From Jiella pacifica (GTDB lineage Bacteria > Pseudomonadota > Alphaproteobacteria > Rhizobiales > Rhizobiaceae), in NCBI RefSeq assembly GCF_010500815.1, contig NZ_JAAAMG010000022.1, positions 1 through 64,000 of the forward strand: 64,000 nucleotides of DNA, written 5' to 3'. Below are positions 11,374 through 22,154 of the stretch, piece after piece. Numbering within the stretch: position 1 is the first letter of the stretch; every line of letters begins with the position of its first letter. Both the position numbers and the translations under genes were made by a program. The notes beneath the pieces are model-generated. The model ran no database searches, had not been told where the DNA came from, and saw only the letters and a list, made by a program, of their open reading frames with translations.

Positions 11374-12294
11374 TTACGCTCTCGCGAGCGCCACGGCGAT
11401 TTCGGCGGCGAGTTTCGCATTCGCCGCGATCAGGGCGATGTTGGCTTCGAGCGAGCGTCCCTCGCTCAGTTCGACGATGCGGCCGAGCAGGAACGGCGTC
11501 ACGGCCTTGCCCATGACGCCCGCGGCGCTCGCGTCGGCGAGCGCCCGGTCGATCCAGCCCTCTATGGTGGCCCTGGGAATGGCGTGCTCGGCCGAAAGCG
11601 GATTGGCGACGAGCATGCCGCCTTCGATGCCGAGGGCCGCCCTCGCTCGCTGGAACCTTGCGATCTCCTCGGCCCGGTCGAGCCGAAGCGGCGCGGCGTG
11701 GCCGGATTCCCGCGACCAGAAGGCTGGGAGCTCGTCGCTGCCATAGGCGACGACCGGGACGCCCATGGTCTCCAGATATTCCAGCGTCAAGCCTATATCG
11801 AGAATCGCCTTGGCGCCGGCCGAGACGACGATCACATCGGTGCGGGCGAGTTCTTCGAGGTCGGCAGAAACGTCGAGGCTCGTCGCCCCGCCGCGATGCA
11901 CGCCGCCGATGCCGCCGGTGGCGAAGACGCCGATGCCGGCGGCCCTGGCGGCGATCATCGTCGCCGCGACAGTGGTCGAGCCGGTCCGGCCGAAGGCGGT
12001 CGCGAAAGCCAGATCGGCGCGCGAAAGCTTCAGGACGCCGGTGGCTTCGGCGAGGGCGGCGAGTTCGCTCTCCTCGAGCCCGACCCGCAGCACCCCGTCG
12101 ATCACCGCGATGGTCGCAGGCTCGGCGCCGGCGGCCCGCACCGCCGCCTCGACGGTAAGCGCCGTCCGAAGATTCTGCGGGTGAGGCATCCCATGGGTGA
12201 CGATCGTCGATTCCAGCGCGACGAGGGGCCTTCCGGCGGCTTTCGCGGCCTCGACGCGGGGAGAAAGGGCGAATGGCTGGATCTCTGCGGGCAT
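11374..12294 (-). CDS. psuG: Pseudouridine-5'-phosphate glycosidase
   Basis: The 306-residue enzyme reversibly cleaves pseudouridine 5'-phosphate to uracil and ribose 5-phosphate, the second step of pseudouridine breakdown. Family marks are VALESTIVTHGMPHPQN near the start, TIAVIDGVLRVG, the KLSRADL segment with the active-site Lys, TVAATMIAARAAGI, the FATGGIGGVHRG loop, and the SAGAKAILDI and GMLVANPL blocks. Length and motif order match PsuG. The upstream kinase gene psuK ends only 7 bp before this start, so the two form an operon on the minus strand. Confidence 0.93.
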   Translation of the reverse strand: MPAEIQPFALSPRVEAAKAAGRPLVALESTIVTHGMPHPQNLRTALTVEAAVRAAGAEPATIAVIDGVLRVGLEESELAALAEATGVLKLSRADLAFATAFGRTGSTTVAATMIAARAAGIGVFATGGIGGVHRGGATSLDVSADLEELARTDVIVVSAGAKAILDIGLTLEYLETMGVPVVAYGSDELPAFWSRESGHAAPLRLDRAEEIARFQRARAALGIEGGMLVANPLSAEHAIPRATIEGWIDRALADASAAGVMGKAVTPFLLGRIVELSEGRSLEANIALIAANAKLAAEIAVALARA

Positions 12295-12301
12295 GGCGGC
12301 T

Positions 12302-13267
12302 TCACCTCCGTGTCGTCGGGTCGGTCAGATGCTCGTGGAGGCGTTCGATCTCGGCGGGGAGATCCTCCGGCGGAAAGATGGGCGCGCTCACCCGCAGCGA
12401 GGCGGCGGCGATCCCGCGCCGAGCGCTTTCGAGAAAGCTCGTTCCGCCGAGGTGGGCCGCGGAGGCGACGGCGGCCAGCGTGTCGCCGGCGCCGGTGACG
12501 TCCCGCGGGCGGACGACCGGCGGCCGTTGGAACACCAACTCGCCGGCGTCGAGAATTGCCGCCTCGAGCGCCCCGTCGGAGATCACCGCGCGCCGTGTTC
12601 CGAGCTCGGCGAGCAGTTCGGCGATGAGGCCTAGATTGGTCGCCGCCGTCACCTCGACGAGGGCCGCTGCCTCGGCGCGTGACAGGAACAGGCCGGAAAG
12701 CTGCGGCAGGACGGCAAAAAGCCGTCGGACCTTGGCGGGCGACACGCCGATGGCCGTAACCGGCCGGTCGCCCGCGGCCTCGACGGCGGCGGCGATGGTC
12801 TCGGCGGGCAGATTGGCGTCGATGATCAGCGCCTCGGCAGCGGCGATGGCGTCGCGGACGTTGCGTCGCTTGAGGAGTTTCGGCCCAACAAGGTCATAAA
12901 GCGCCATGTCGGCGATGCCAGCGACGAGTTCGCCGTGATCGTCGATGACGGCCGTATAGGTCGGCGTCTTGCGATCAAGGAAGGTGGTGCTGAGATCCCG
13001 CAAACCACGAGCCTCGATCTCCGCGGCGATGCGCCGGCCGTCGTCGTCGCCACCCCGCGCGCCCAGAAAAGCCACCGAACACCCAAGCGCCTGCAGCGCG
13101 ACGGCCGCATTGAAGATCGAGCCACCGGGCGAATCGGCCAGCACCCCGGGATTGGAGGCGGCGGGATGGAATGGACCGTCGGCCTTGGCCCGGCGGTCCA
13201 CATGCGCGGCACCGAGCAGCACGAACTTGCCATGCTCCGACGGGGAAACGGCGGCAGTCTTCATCAT
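12302..13267 (-). CDS. psuK: PfkB-family sugar kinase, pseudouridine kinase
   Basis: The 321-residue ribokinase-fold protein carries a substrate-binding GGSIFNAAVALQALG motif near residue 48 and the C-terminal PfkB signature DVTGAGDTLAA with the catalytic Asp of the GAGD anion hole. Next to psuG this family phosphorylates pseudouridine to its 5'-phosphate, which psuG then splits. Specificity is inferred from this pairing because PfkB sequences alone do not define the substrate. The gene is followed at once by psuG and is divergent from recA across 150 bp. The start has two adjacent ATGs; the first is used. Confidence 0.85.
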   Translation of the reverse strand: MMKTAAVSPSEHGKFVLLGAAHVDRRAKADGPFHPAASNPGVLADSPGGSIFNAAVALQALGCSVAFLGARGGDDDGRRIAAEIEARGLRDLSTTFLDRKTPTYTAVIDDHGELVAGIADMALYDLVGPKLLKRRNVRDAIAAAEALIIDANLPAETIAAAVEAAGDRPVTAIGVSPAKVRRLFAVLPQLSGLFLSRAEAAALVEVTAATNLGLIAELLAELGTRRAVISDGALEAAILDAGELVFQRPPVVRPRDVTGAGDTLAAVASAAHLGGTSFLESARRGIAAASLRVSAPIFPPEDLPAEIERLHEHLTDPTTRR

Positions 13268-13340
13268 TTGTTCATCGAACGAGATTCCACGAAACGATTC
13301 GGCGCCGGGAACAAAACGCGATCACCTGCTTGTCGGATGA

Positions 13341-13355
13341 GAACAAATAAGGTAC
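13341..13355 (+). promoter_or_regulatory. Candidate LexA (SOS) box upstream of recA
   Basis: GAAC at 13341-13344, seven bases, then GTAC at 13352-13355 differs by one base from the direct-repeat LexA box GAAC-N7-GAAC of alphaproteobacteria. It lies 63 bp before the recA ATG, a suitable place for SOS repression. A second one-mismatch version (GAAC, 7 bases, GATC) lies at 13309-13323. Neither is perfect. Confidence 0.4.
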
Positions 13356-13417
13356 ATGAGAAGAAAGCCCGCACATGTTGCACCCCTTACCGACGCGTGA
13401 AATAAGGTCCCATCATC

Positions 13418-14491
<1,074 letters not shown>

Positions 14492-14539
14492 GCGCCCTCG
14501 GCGCCCCTGTTGCGGCAGGAGGGCCGATGGACAGGAGGA

Positions 14540-14562
14540 GCCGGCCTTTGTAAAAGGCCGGC
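14540..14562 (+). terminator. Hairpin after recA
   Basis: A perfect 10-bp stem (GCCGGCCTTT at 14540-14549, AAAGGCCGGC at 14553-14562) with a 3-nt loop starts 48 bp after the recA stop. A further GCCGGCC at 14569-14575 can compete for pairing. No clear T-tract follows, so it may act as a partial terminator or mRNA 3' end stabiliser between recA and alaS. Confidence 0.55.
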
Positions 14563-14635
14563 AATCTCGCCGGCCTTGCGAACGTGAAAATCTGCCGGTG
14601 CGTTCTTTCCGTCCTGTCTCGCGAAGGTCTCGCTC

Positions 14636-17299
14636 ATGAGTGGCGTCAACGAAATCCGATCGGCTTTTCTCGGATTTTTCGAGAAGAACGGGCACGAACG
14701 GGTTGCCTCGTCGCCGCTGGTGCCGCGCAACGATCCGACATTGATGTTCACCAATGCCGGGATGGTGCAGTTCAAGAACGTCTTCACCGGTCTCGAAAAG
14801 CGCCCCTACAGCCGGGCGACGACGGCGCAGAAGGTGGTTCGTGCCGGCGGCAAGCACAACGACCTCGACAATGTCGGCTATACCGCCCGCCACCACACGT
14901 TCTTCGAGATGCTGGGGAATTTTTCCTTCGGCGACTATTTCAAGGACAGGGCGATCGAACTCGCCTGGAATTTGACGACGAAGGAATTCGGTCTTCCGAA
15001 GGACCGGCTTCTCGTCACCGTCTTTTCCGAGGACGAAGAGGCGGCGACGCTTTGGAAGAAGATCGCCGGGCTGTCGGACGACAGGATCATCCGCATCCCG
15101 ACGTCGGACAATTTCTGGACGATGGGCGAGACCGGCCCCTGCGGCCCCTGCTCGGAGATCTTTTTCGACCAGGGCGAGAGCGTCGCCGGCGGCCCTCCGG
15201 GCAGCCCCGATGAGGACGGCGACCGGTTCCTGGAATTCTGGAATCTCGTCTTCATGCAGTTCGATCAGGTCTACGCGGCGACGCGGGTCGACCTGCCGCG
15301 TCCGTCGATCGACACGGGGATGGGCCTGGAACGCATGGCGGCGATCCTGCAAGGGGTCCATTCGAACTACGAGACCGATCTCTTCAAGGTGCTCATTGGC
15401 GCCGTCGAACGGGCGATCGGGTCGGAGGCGGTCGGTGACAGGCTGGCGAGCCATCGGGTGATCGCCGACCATCTGCGGGCGACGTCGTTTCTCATCGCCG
15501 ACGGCGTCCTGCCGTCGAACGAGGGCCGCGGCTACGTCCTGAGGCGAATCATGCGCCGCGCCATGCGTCATGCCCGGATGCTGGGCGCCGAGGAGCCGGT
15601 GCTGTTCAAGCTGGTGCCGACGCTGGTGGCGGAGATGGGCCGGGCCTATCCCGAACTCGGCCGGGCGGAAGCGCTGATCTCGGAGACGCTGAAGCTCGAG
15701 GAAAAGCGCTTCCTGCAGACCCTCGATCGCGGCCTGTCGCTGCTGGCCGACGCCACGGAGGGGATGTCCTCCGGCGAGCGGCTGTCCGGCGAGACCGCCT
15801 TCAAGCTCTACGATACCTACGGCTTTCCGCTGGATCTGACCCAGGATGCCTTGCGCCAGCGCGGCATCGAGGTCGATCTCGACAGCTTCAACACTGCGAT
15901 GGAACGTCAGAAGACCGAGGCGCGGGCGAGTTGGGCCGGTTCGGGCGAAGCGGCCTCCGAGAACATCTGGTTTCCGATCCGCGAGCGGGTCGGTGCGACC
16001 GAGTTTCTCGGCTATGGCACCGAGCGCACCGAGGGTGCCGTCGTCGCGCTGGTGAAGGATGGCGCCGAGGTTCGAGAGGCCGGCCAGGGCGACGAAGTCT
16101 CGATCGTCGTCAACCAGACGCCGTTCTACGGCGAATCCGGCGGCCAGCTCGGCGATACCGGCGTGATGCGGGGCGAGGGCGTCGAAATCTCCGTCACCGA
16201 TACGCGCAAGTTCGCCGAGGGGCTCTTCGTCCACCGAGCCCGCGTGACCAAGGGGCGGGTAAAGGTCGGCATGGCGCTGGACCTCGAGGTCGATCATCGC
16301 CGCCGGACTCAGATCCGCGCGAACCACTCGGCGACCCACCTGCTGCATGAGGCGCTGCGCGAAGTCCTCGGCAGTCATGTCGCCCAGAAGGGCTCGATGG
16401 TGGCGCCCGATCGCCTGCGCTTCGATTTCTCCCACCCCAAGCCGATCGAGGCGGCGGAGATCGCGGAGGTCGAGCGTCTCGCCAACGCGATCATTCTCCA
16501 GAATGCTCCCGTCGAGACACGGCTGATGGCCGTGGACGAGGCGATCGAATCCGGCGCGATGGCGCTGTTCGGCGAGAAATACGGCGACGAGGTCAGGGTC
16601 GTCTCGATGGGTGTCGCCGAGGAAGGCGACAAGGCCGGCAAAGCCTATTCCGTCGAGCTTTGCGGCGGCACCCATGTGCGCGCGACCGGCGACATCGGCC
16701 TCGTCCACGTCGTCGCCGAAGGCGGCGTCGCCGCTGGCGTGCGCCGGGTGGAAGCTTTGACCGGCGATGCCGCGCGGGCCCATCTCCTCGAGCAGGACCA
16801 GCGCGTGCGCCGGATGGCCGCGGCGCTGAAGGTGTCCCAGAACGACGTGGCGGATCGTCTCGACGCGGTCGTCGAGGAGCGACGCCGGCTGGAGCGCGAA
16901 CTCGCCGAGGCGAAGAAGAAGCTCGCTCTCGTCGGTGACGGCGCAGGAACTTCGTCGGGTGCCGCACCGAAGGAGGTGGCAGGGGTCGCCTTCGTCGGGC
17001 GCGTTCTGGAAGGCGTCTCGCCGAAGGACCTGAAGGGCCTCGTCGACGACACCAAGGCGCAGATCGGTTCGGGCGTCGTCGCTCTCGTCGCCGTCGTGGA
17101 CGGCAAGGCGTCGGTCGTCGTCGGCGTGACGGGTGATCTCACCGCTCGCTTCGATGCCGTCGCACTCGTGCGGGCTGCCAGCGAGGCGATCGGCGGCAAG
17201 GGCGGCGGTGGCCGGTCCGACATGGCGCAGGCCGGTGGTCCGGATGGCGACAAGGCGGCCGAGGCGGTCGCTGCGGTCGAAGCGGCGATGAAGGGCTGA
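14636..17299 (+). CDS. alaS: Alanine-tRNA ligase
   Basis: The 887-residue enzyme charges tRNA-Ala in the cytosol. The N-terminal class II catalytic core shows [13 protein letters not shown] and the motif 2 region with [18 protein letters not shown]. The editing domain carries the zinc motif with [12 protein letters not shown] and the later [11 protein letters not shown]. The C-terminal part has a coiled coil and the glycine-rich C-Ala end ([16 protein letters not shown]). Length and domain order match bacterial AlaS. It lies 144 bp after recA with the recA hairpin between them, and converges on a decayed VOC-family gene that abuts its stop codon. Confidence 0.98.
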   Translation: MSGVNEIRSAFLGFFEKNGHERVASSPLVPRNDPTLMFTNAGMVQFKNVFTGLEKRPYSRATTAQKVVRAGGKHNDLDNVGYTARHHTFFEMLGNFSFGDYFKDRAIELAWNLTTKEFGLPKDRLLVTVFSEDEEAATLWKKIAGLSDDRIIRIPTSDNFWTMGETGPCGPCSEIFFDQGESVAGGPPGSPDEDGDRFLEFWNLVFMQFDQVYAATRVDLPRPSIDTGMGLERMAAILQGVHSNYETDLFKVLIGAVERAIGSEAVGDRLASHRVIADHLRATSFLIADGVLPSNEGRGYVLRRIMRRAMRHARMLGAEEPVLFKLVPTLVAEMGRAYPELGRAEALISETLKLEEKRFLQTLDRGLSLLADATEGMSSGERLSGETAFKLYDTYGFPLDLTQDALRQRGIEVDLDSFNTAMERQKTEARASWAGSGEAASENIWFPIRERVGATEFLGYGTERTEGAVVALVKDGAEVREAGQGDEVSIVVNQTPFYGESGGQLGDTGVMRGEGVEISVTDTRKFAEGLFVHRARVTKGRVKVGMALDLEVDHRRRTQIRANHSATHLLHEALREVLGSHVAQKGSMVAPDRLRFDFSHPKPIEAAEIAEVERLANAIILQNAPVETRLMAVDEAIESGAMALFGEKYGDEVRVVSMGVAEEGDKAGKAYSVELCGGTHVRATGDIGLVHVVAEGGVAAGVRRVEALTGDAARAHLLEQDQRVRRMAAALKVSQNDVADRLDAVVEERRRLERELAEAKKKLALVGDGAGTSSGAAPKEVAGVAFVGRVLEGVSPKDLKGLVDDTKAQIGSGVVALVAVVDGKASVVVGVTGDLTARFDAVALVRAASEAIGGKGGGGRSDMAQAGGPDGDKAAEAVAAVEAAMKG

Positions 17300-17694
17300 T
17301 CAGCTCTCGAATCGATTGGCGTGCGGCTCGAAATCCTCGCGCTGCGGCGGTTCCACGCAGAAACGCTGGCCGGTCGGCGCTTCCATGTCGATTCACGATT
17401 TCACCGGCCCGATCCGCTTGGCGCGGAGGTCTGCGAGGGGATCGCCTCGCCTTCCCGGTCGTCCGTCTCGAGGTCGAGATGCACCCGCGGCGGGTGATCG
17501 ACGGCCTGGATCAGCACCTTCGGCCTGCCGTCCGGCGTTTTCAGGACGGCATGTTTCCCGTCCTCGTCAATCCTTCCAATATCGTCGACCCGGCCGGTTC
17601 AGAAGCGGGCGGGCCGGATCAGAAGCGGGGCGACCCGGAAGTGCTTCTGGCCGGCAATGACGACGATGCAGCCGATCCGGCCCTTGTGGGCCAT
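17300..17694 (-). pseudogene. VOC-family (glyoxalase-fold) gene broken by a frameshift and stops
   Basis: Reading leftward from the ATG at 17694 gives MAHKGRIGCIVVI, then a damaged stretch with an in-frame stop, then a clear VOC segment (KHAVLKTPDGRPKVLIQAVD, then HPPRVHLDLETDD). Just after this the homology shifts to another frame (LADLRAKRIGPVK), hits a TGA where family members have Trp, and continues as MEAPTGQRFCVEPPQRE to an ending NRFES stop at 17300. The pieces, in order, span a normal-length single VOC domain protein of about 130 residues, so this is a decayed copy rather than chance similarity. At least one frameshift and two stops are visible. Its stop overlaps the region directly after the alaS stop. 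A sequencing error cannot explain all three lesions. Confidence 0.7.
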
Positions 17695-17717
17695 GGCAAC
17701 GATCCCCCGGCACAATG

Positions 17718-17755
17718 ACGAAGCCCGGCGCGATTCGTATCGCGCCGGGCTTCGT
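17718..17755 (-). terminator. Perfect 17-bp hairpin, likely icd terminator
   Basis: The arms at 17718-17734 (ACGAAGCCCGGCGCGAT) and 17739-17755 are exact inverse complements over a 4-nt loop (TCGT). It lies about 70 bp after the icd stop and upstream of the VOC pseudogene start. The T-tract is weak on either strand, yet stem strength and position suggest it ends the icd transcript. Confidence 0.65.
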
Positions 17756-17823
17756 AATGACACCTGAAGGCGAGGGTGGACGTATCCAACGGGTGGACGC
17801 GCCGGTGTTCCTGCCTGTTCGCG

Positions 17824-19041
17824 TTACGAAGAAGCCATCGCCTTCTGCAGATTCTCGTCGATTTTGTCGAGGAAGCCGTTGGTGGTCAGCCAGGACTGGT
17901 CCGGACCGATCAGAAGCGCCAGATCCTTGGTCATGAAGCCGCTTTCGACGGTGTCGATGCAGACCTTCTCCATCTTCGCAGAGAATTCGGCCAGCGCGTC
18001 GTTGCCGTCGAGCTTGGCGCGATGGGCGAGGCCGCGCGTCCAGGCGAAGATCGAGGCGATCGGGTTGGTCGAGGTTTCCTGGCCCTTCTGGTGCTGGCGA
18101 TAGTGCCGGGTCACCGTGCCGTGGGCGGCCTCGGCCTCGACGGTCTGACCGTCCGGCGTCATCAGGACTGAGGTCATCAGGCCGAGCGAGCCGAAGCCCT
18201 GCGCGACGATGTCCGACTGCACGTCGCCGTCGTAGTTCTTGCAGGCCCAGACATAGCCGCCCGACCACTTCAGCGAGGCGGCGACCATGTCGTCGATCAG
18301 GCGGTGCTCGTAGGTGAGCTTCCTGGCGTCGAACTCGGCCTTGAACTCGGCGTCGAAGATCTCCTGGAAGATGTCCTTGAAGCGGCCGTCATAGACCTTG
18401 AGGATGGTGTTCTTGGTCGACAGGTAGCAGGGCACGTTGCGCTGCAGGGCGTAGTTGAAGGATGCCCGGGCAAAGTCGCGGATCGACTCGTCGAGATTGT
18501 ACATGCCCATGGCGACGCCGGCCGCTGGCGCGTCGAAAACCTCGTGCTCGATGGTCTCGCCATCCTCGCCGACGAACTTCATCGTCAGCTTGCCCTTGCC
18601 GGGGAACTTGAAGTCGGTGGCGCGGTACTGGTCGCCGAAGGCATGGCGGCCGACGATGATCGGCTTGGTCCAGCCGGGAACGAGCCGCGGCACGTTCTTC
18701 ATGATGATCGGCTCGCGGAAGATGACGCCGCCGAGGATGTTGCGGATCGTGCCGTTCGGCGAGCGCCACATCTTCTTCAGGCCGAATTCCTCGACGCGCG
18801 CTTCGTCGGGCGTGATCGTCGCGCATTTGACGCCGACGCCGTGCTTTTTGATGGCGTTGGCCGCATCGACGGTGACCTGATCGTCGGTGGCGTCGCGATG
18901 CTCCATGCCGAGGTCGTAATATTCAAGGTCGATGTCGAGATAGGGGTGGATCAGCTTGTCCTTGATGAACTGCCAGATGATCCGGGTCATCTCGTCGCCG
19001 TCGAGTTCCACGACCGGGTTTGCGACCTTGATCTTCGCCAT
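17824..19041 (-). CDS. icd: NADP-dependent isocitrate dehydrogenase (eukaryotic-type homodimer)
   Basis: The 405-residue enzyme oxidatively decarboxylates isocitrate to 2-oxoglutarate in the TCA cycle and makes NADPH. It is the subfamily shared by alphaproteobacteria and mitochondria, about 405 residues, unlike the E. coli type of about 416. Marks are the start [16 protein letters not shown], the isocitrate-binding [12 protein letters not shown] segment, the [14 protein letters not shown] block, metal-binding Asps in [31 protein letters not shown], and the NADP-binding [16 protein letters not shown]. The start MAKIKV is conserved. It stands alone with a strong hairpin downstream. Confidence 0.97.
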   Translation of the reverse strand: MAKIKVANPVVELDGDEMTRIIWQFIKDKLIHPYLDIDLEYYDLGMEHRDATDDQVTVDAANAIKKHGVGVKCATITPDEARVEEFGLKKMWRSPNGTIRNILGGVIFREPIIMKNVPRLVPGWTKPIIVGRHAFGDQYRATDFKFPGKGKLTMKFVGEDGETIEHEVFDAPAAGVAMGMYNLDESIRDFARASFNYALQRNVPCYLSTKNTILKVYDGRFKDIFQEIFDAEFKAEFDARKLTYEHRLIDDMVAASLKWSGGYVWACKNYDGDVQSDIVAQGFGSLGLMTSVLMTPDGQTVEAEAAHGTVTRHYRQHQKGQETSTNPIASIFAWTRGLAHRAKLDGNDALAEFSAKMEKVCIDTVESGFMTKDLALLIGPDQSWLTTNGFLDKIDENLQKAMASS

Positions 19042-19501
19042 GGGAGCCTTCCTTGGAAAATGCGTGAGGCCCGGGAAGCGCCCGGCGCCGTCGATGGATG
19101 GGTGATCGGTTGCCCGGCCCTATAACACCCGACATGGCAGACGCAAAGCGAGAGGGGCCTGCAGTGTGCAACGCGGCATCAGTCGGTGGGGACCGCGGGA
19201 ATTTTCAACTGAGCGATCGTGTGCGAAGTGCGGATCGAGGCGGCTTGCGGCCGTCTCGTCGGACGGCGGCACGGCGGCCGCTCTTGCCGATGAAGACGGA
19301 GAAGGCCGCGATGACGGCGATGGTGGCTCGCTTTGCCGGCCCGGATGCGGCGCGGCAGAGCGCGTGGCGCGGCATCGACGGCTTCGCGACCTGAGGGATT
19401 GGGATCGCCCGACTTGGCTCGCCGGGCGCGAAGCGGTATCGAGCGCGGGGGCACGGCGGCAATACTGCTCAGCCGTCGCCGATGAAGGAGCTTTATCAGC
19501 C
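19042..19501. other. Divergent intergenic region between icd and the TrmJ-like gene
   Basis: 460 bp without a supported gene. Small frames on both strands (for example 19205-19462 leftward) lack a ribosome binding site, family resemblance or sensible composition. The region must hold the promoters of icd (leftward) and of the methyltransferase-murI pair (rightward), but no clear sigma-70 pair or operator was found. Confidence 0.4.
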
Positions 19502-20287
19502 TTGGACGACGAGACACTTCGCCAGAGCCGGACGGGACCTGCCATCGTCCTCGTCGAGCCGCAGCTCGGCGAGAACATCGGCATGGTGGCGCGCGCCATG
19601 GCGAATTTCGGCCTGGGGGATCTGCGCCTGGTGAATCCGCGCGACGGCTGGCCGAGTGAGAAGGCGCGGGCCGCGGCCTCGCGGTCGGATCATGTGATCG
19701 ATGCCGTGCGACTGTTTGCGACCGTCGAGGAGGCCACCGCAGATCTCAATTTCGTCATGGCGACGACGGCGCGGGCGCGCGACAGCTTCAAGCCGGTGCG
19801 CGGGCCGGAAGAGGCGGCGGTGGATCTGCGGCGTCGCTCGGCAGAGGGGCAGGGCACCGGCATCCTCTTCGGCCGCGAACGCTGGGGCCTGACCAATGAG
19901 GAGGTCGGGCTCGCCGATGAGATCGTTACCTTTCCGGTCGATCCGCAATTCGCCTCGCTCAACATCGCTCAGGCGGTGCTCCTGATGAGCTATGCCTATC
20001 AGGCGGCGGGGCGGGGCGGCGATCTCTCTCCGCGCTTCGAGGCCAAGCTGCCGGAGCCGGCGACCAAGGACGACCTCTTCCGGCTGTTCCACCATCTCGA
20101 GGCATCGCTGGAGCGGGCGGGCTATTTCTTTCCCGAGCCGAAGCGGGAGGTGATGACCCAGAATCTCAGGACGATGCTGACCAAGGCCAACCTGTCGGAG
20201 CCGGAAGTTCACACCCTGCGCGGCGTCATCAAGGCCTTCGACTACGAGGCGGCGCAGCTTCGCAAGAAGCTGGGGGACGCCTCGTGA
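19502..20287 (+). CDS. trmJ: TrmH-family RNA 2'-O-methyltransferase, TrmJ-like
   Basis: The 261-residue SPOUT-class methyltransferase carries [22 protein letters not shown] near the start (the N-EN-G motif 1), [22 protein letters not shown] (motif 2) and [18 protein letters not shown] (motif 3 of the knotted SAM site), with a C-terminal TrmJ-type extension. TrmJ methylates the ribose of nucleotide 32 in several tRNAs. A TTG start at 19502 behind AAGGAG (19485-19490) is proposed; the in-frame region further upstream is not conserved. Its stop overlaps the GTG start of murI, so the two are translationally coupled. Confidence 0.87.
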   Translation: MDDETLRQSRTGPAIVLVEPQLGENIGMVARAMANFGLGDLRLVNPRDGWPSEKARAAASRSDHVIDAVRLFATVEEATADLNFVMATTARARDSFKPVRGPEEAAVDLRRRSAEGQGTGILFGRERWGLTNEEVGLADEIVTFPVDPQFASLNIAQAVLLMSYAYQAAGRGGDLSPRFEAKLPEPATKDDLFRLFHHLEASLERAGYFFPEPKREVMTQNLRTMLTKANLSEPEVHTLRGVIKAFDYEAAQLRKKLGDAS

Positions 20288-21111
20288 TCGCCGAGGCGCC
20301 GGCCGGGCTCCAACCTTCGTGGGATCGGGACAGGCCGCTGCTGGTCTTCGACAGCGGCATTGGCGGGCTGACGGTGCTGCGCGAGGCACGGGTGCTGATG
20401 CCGGAGCGGCGCTTCGTCTATGTCGCCGACGATGCGGCTTTTCCTTATGGCAACTGGGAGGAGGCGGCCCTCAGGGAGCGTCTCGTCGCGCTGTTCGGCG
20501 GCCTCATCGCCGAATACCATCCGCTCGCCTGCGTGATCGCCTGCAACACCGCCTCGACGCTGGCGCTCGACGCATTGCGCGCCGCCTATCCGGAGATGAC
20601 CTTCGTCGGCACCGTTCCGGCGATCAAGCCGGCGGCCGAGCGCACGAGATCCGGCCTGGTCTCGGTGCTGGCGACGCCGGGCACGGTGAAGCGCCAGTAT
20701 ACCCGCGACCTGATCGACCAATGGGCGACGAAATGCGAGGTCCGGCTGGTCGGTAGCTTTCAGCTGGCCGCGCTGGCGGAGGCCTACATGCGCCAGGGGC
20801 TCGTCGAGGAAGAGGCGGTGCGGGCCGAGATCGCACCATGCTTCGTCGAAAAGGACGGCCGTCGGACGGACATCGTCGTGCTCGCCTGCACCCACTATCC
20901 CTTCATCGTCAACCGCATGCGCAAGATGGCGCCCTGGCCTGTCGACTGGCTGGACCCGGCCGAGGCGATCGCCCGCCGGGCGCTGTCGATCCTGCCGCCC
21001 ATCGCGCTCGACGCGCCAATCGAGCGGCACGTCGACGCCGCAGTCTTCACCTCCGGTCGCGCCGATGCCGTGACGCGGCGGCTGATGCAGGGCTTTGGGC
21101 TCAAGGCCTGA
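20284..21111 (+). CDS. murI: Glutamate racemase
   Basis: The 275-residue enzyme interconverts L- and D-glutamate for peptidoglycan synthesis. Marks are [16 protein letters not shown] with the first acid/Ser loop, [10 protein letters not shown], the catalytic Cys in [21 protein letters not shown], and the second catalytic Cys in VLACTHYPF. Length fits the family. The GTG start at 20284 overlaps the TGA of the TrmJ-like gene (GTGA), a coupled arrangement. Its 3' end overlaps the convergent LysR gene by 11 bp. Confidence 0.95.
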   Translation: MIAEAPAGLQPSWDRDRPLLVFDSGIGGLTVLREARVLMPERRFVYVADDAAFPYGNWEEAALRERLVALFGGLIAEYHPLACVIACNTASTLALDALRAAYPEMTFVGTVPAIKPAAERTRSGLVSVLATPGTVKRQYTRDLIDQWATKCEVRLVGSFQLAALAEAYMRQGLVEEEAVRAEIAPCFVEKDGRRTDIVVLACTHYPFIVNRMRKMAPWPVDWLDPAEAIARRALSILPPIALDAPIERHVDAAVFTSGRADAVTRRLMQGFGLKA

Positions 21112-22042
21112 CCATGGCCGAAGCGAGCGAAGCCGGAGCCCGCTCTTCCTGAACGCCCCGGACCCGCGTCCTGATTTCTTCGAGGAAGCTTGCCGCCAGC
21201 ATCGACATCGCCTCTCCCCGCGGGGTGATCAGCCAGGACGTCATCTGGATCGGCTGCCGCAATCGTTTGAAGACGAGCCGCCCGTCCCGCACGCCGGCCG
21301 AGGCGAGCGACGGCACGACGGAGATGCCGACCCCGGCCGCCACCATCTCGCAGGCCGCATCTGCCATCTGCACTTCGGCGACGGGGTTCATCTTCGCCTC
21401 GGCACGGTGGAAGGCCGCCTCGATGACCGGGTAGGAAAGATCCTCCCGGCCAAGGGCGATCAGGCGCTCGCCGTCGAGATCCGCGACGTCCACATTGTCG
21501 TGCCCGACGAGACGATGGTCTGCGGGCAGAGCGAGGAACAACTCGACCTCGACGAATTTTTCGGACTGCAGCGATGCCGAGGTCGAGGGCAGGAGGCCGA
21601 TGCCGAAATCGGCCTTGCCGGTGACCATCGCGTCTTCGATGCTGCGCGAAGTGCGGCTGAACAATTGCAGGCGCACCTGCGGGCTGCGCGCCAGAATGGC
21701 GGCCGCGGCCTGTGGCGCCACATGCATGCTGAGGCCGGGGAAGGTGACTGCCGACACCTCGCCGCGCTCGAGGTTGCGGATCGATTCCGCCAGCCGCGAG
21801 ATCCGCATCATACCAGCTTCGAGCTTTTCCGTTTCGGCGAACATCTGCCGCGCCTCGGCGGTCGGTTTCAGCCGCCCTTGTCCCCGCTCGAACAGGCGGA
21901 AGCCGCAGGCCTCCTCGAAGCCTTTGAGAAGCTTGGTCACTGCGGGCTGACTGACGAACAGCCGCTCGGCCGCCTCGGTGACGGAACCGGCCTTCATGAT
22001 GGCGTTGAAGGCGCTCAACTGGCGGATGTTCGGCGGGGCCAC
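21101..22042 (-). CDS. LysR-family transcriptional regulator of the adjacent amine-utilisation operon
   Basis: The 313-residue protein has a typical N-terminal winged helix ([36 protein letters not shown]) and a C-terminal substrate-binding domain of two alpha/beta lobes (about 90-300). LysR proteins usually control the divergent neighbour in response to a pathway metabolite, and sit as tetramers on a T-N11-A palindrome. Here the divergent neighbour is a substrate-binding protein gene beginning an ABC transporter plus amine dehydrogenase operon, and a perfect ACTCATT-GG-AATGAGT palindrome lies between them. The likely coinducer is the transported amine or amino acid derivative, not identifiable from sequence. 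Related regulators control opine or octopine uptake (OccR/NocR type). Confidence 0.88.
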   Translation of the reverse strand: MAPPNIRQLSAFNAIMKAGSVTEAAERLFVSQPAVTKLLKGFEEACGFRLFERGQGRLKPTAEARQMFAETEKLEAGMMRISRLAESIRNLERGEVSAVTFPGLSMHVAPQAAAAILARSPQVRLQLFSRTSRSIEDAMVTGKADFGIGLLPSTSASLQSEKFVEVELFLALPADHRLVGHDNVDVADLDGERLIALGREDLSYPVIEAAFHRAEAKMNPVAEVQMADAACEMVAAGVGISVVPSLASAGVRDGRLVFKRLRQPIQMTSWLITPRGEAMSMLAASFLEEIRTRVRGVQEERAPASLASAMVRP

Positions 22043-22056
22043 TTCGCAGCCTTATA

Positions 22057-22072
22057 ACTCATTGGAATGAGT
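22057..22072. promoter_or_regulatory. Perfect 16-bp palindrome, probable LysR operator
   Basis: ACTCATT-GG-AATGAGT lies 14 bp upstream of the LysR start and 82 bp before the divergent transporter gene. An interrupted palindrome in an otherwise ordinary divergent spacer fits a LysR recognition site serving both autoregulation and operon activation. Confidence 0.65.
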
Positions 22073-22154
22073 CTATCCTTTAATTTCATTTGCGCGGAAT
22101 GGGAAACGCCTAAACGATGGGCCTGCACAAAAACAGGCATCGGCAGGGGTCCCC

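Noticed and set aside
17479-17718. Possible 79-residue rightward protein between alaS and icd
   Set aside because: The opposite strand shows an ordered though broken VOC-family sequence, which explains the region better.
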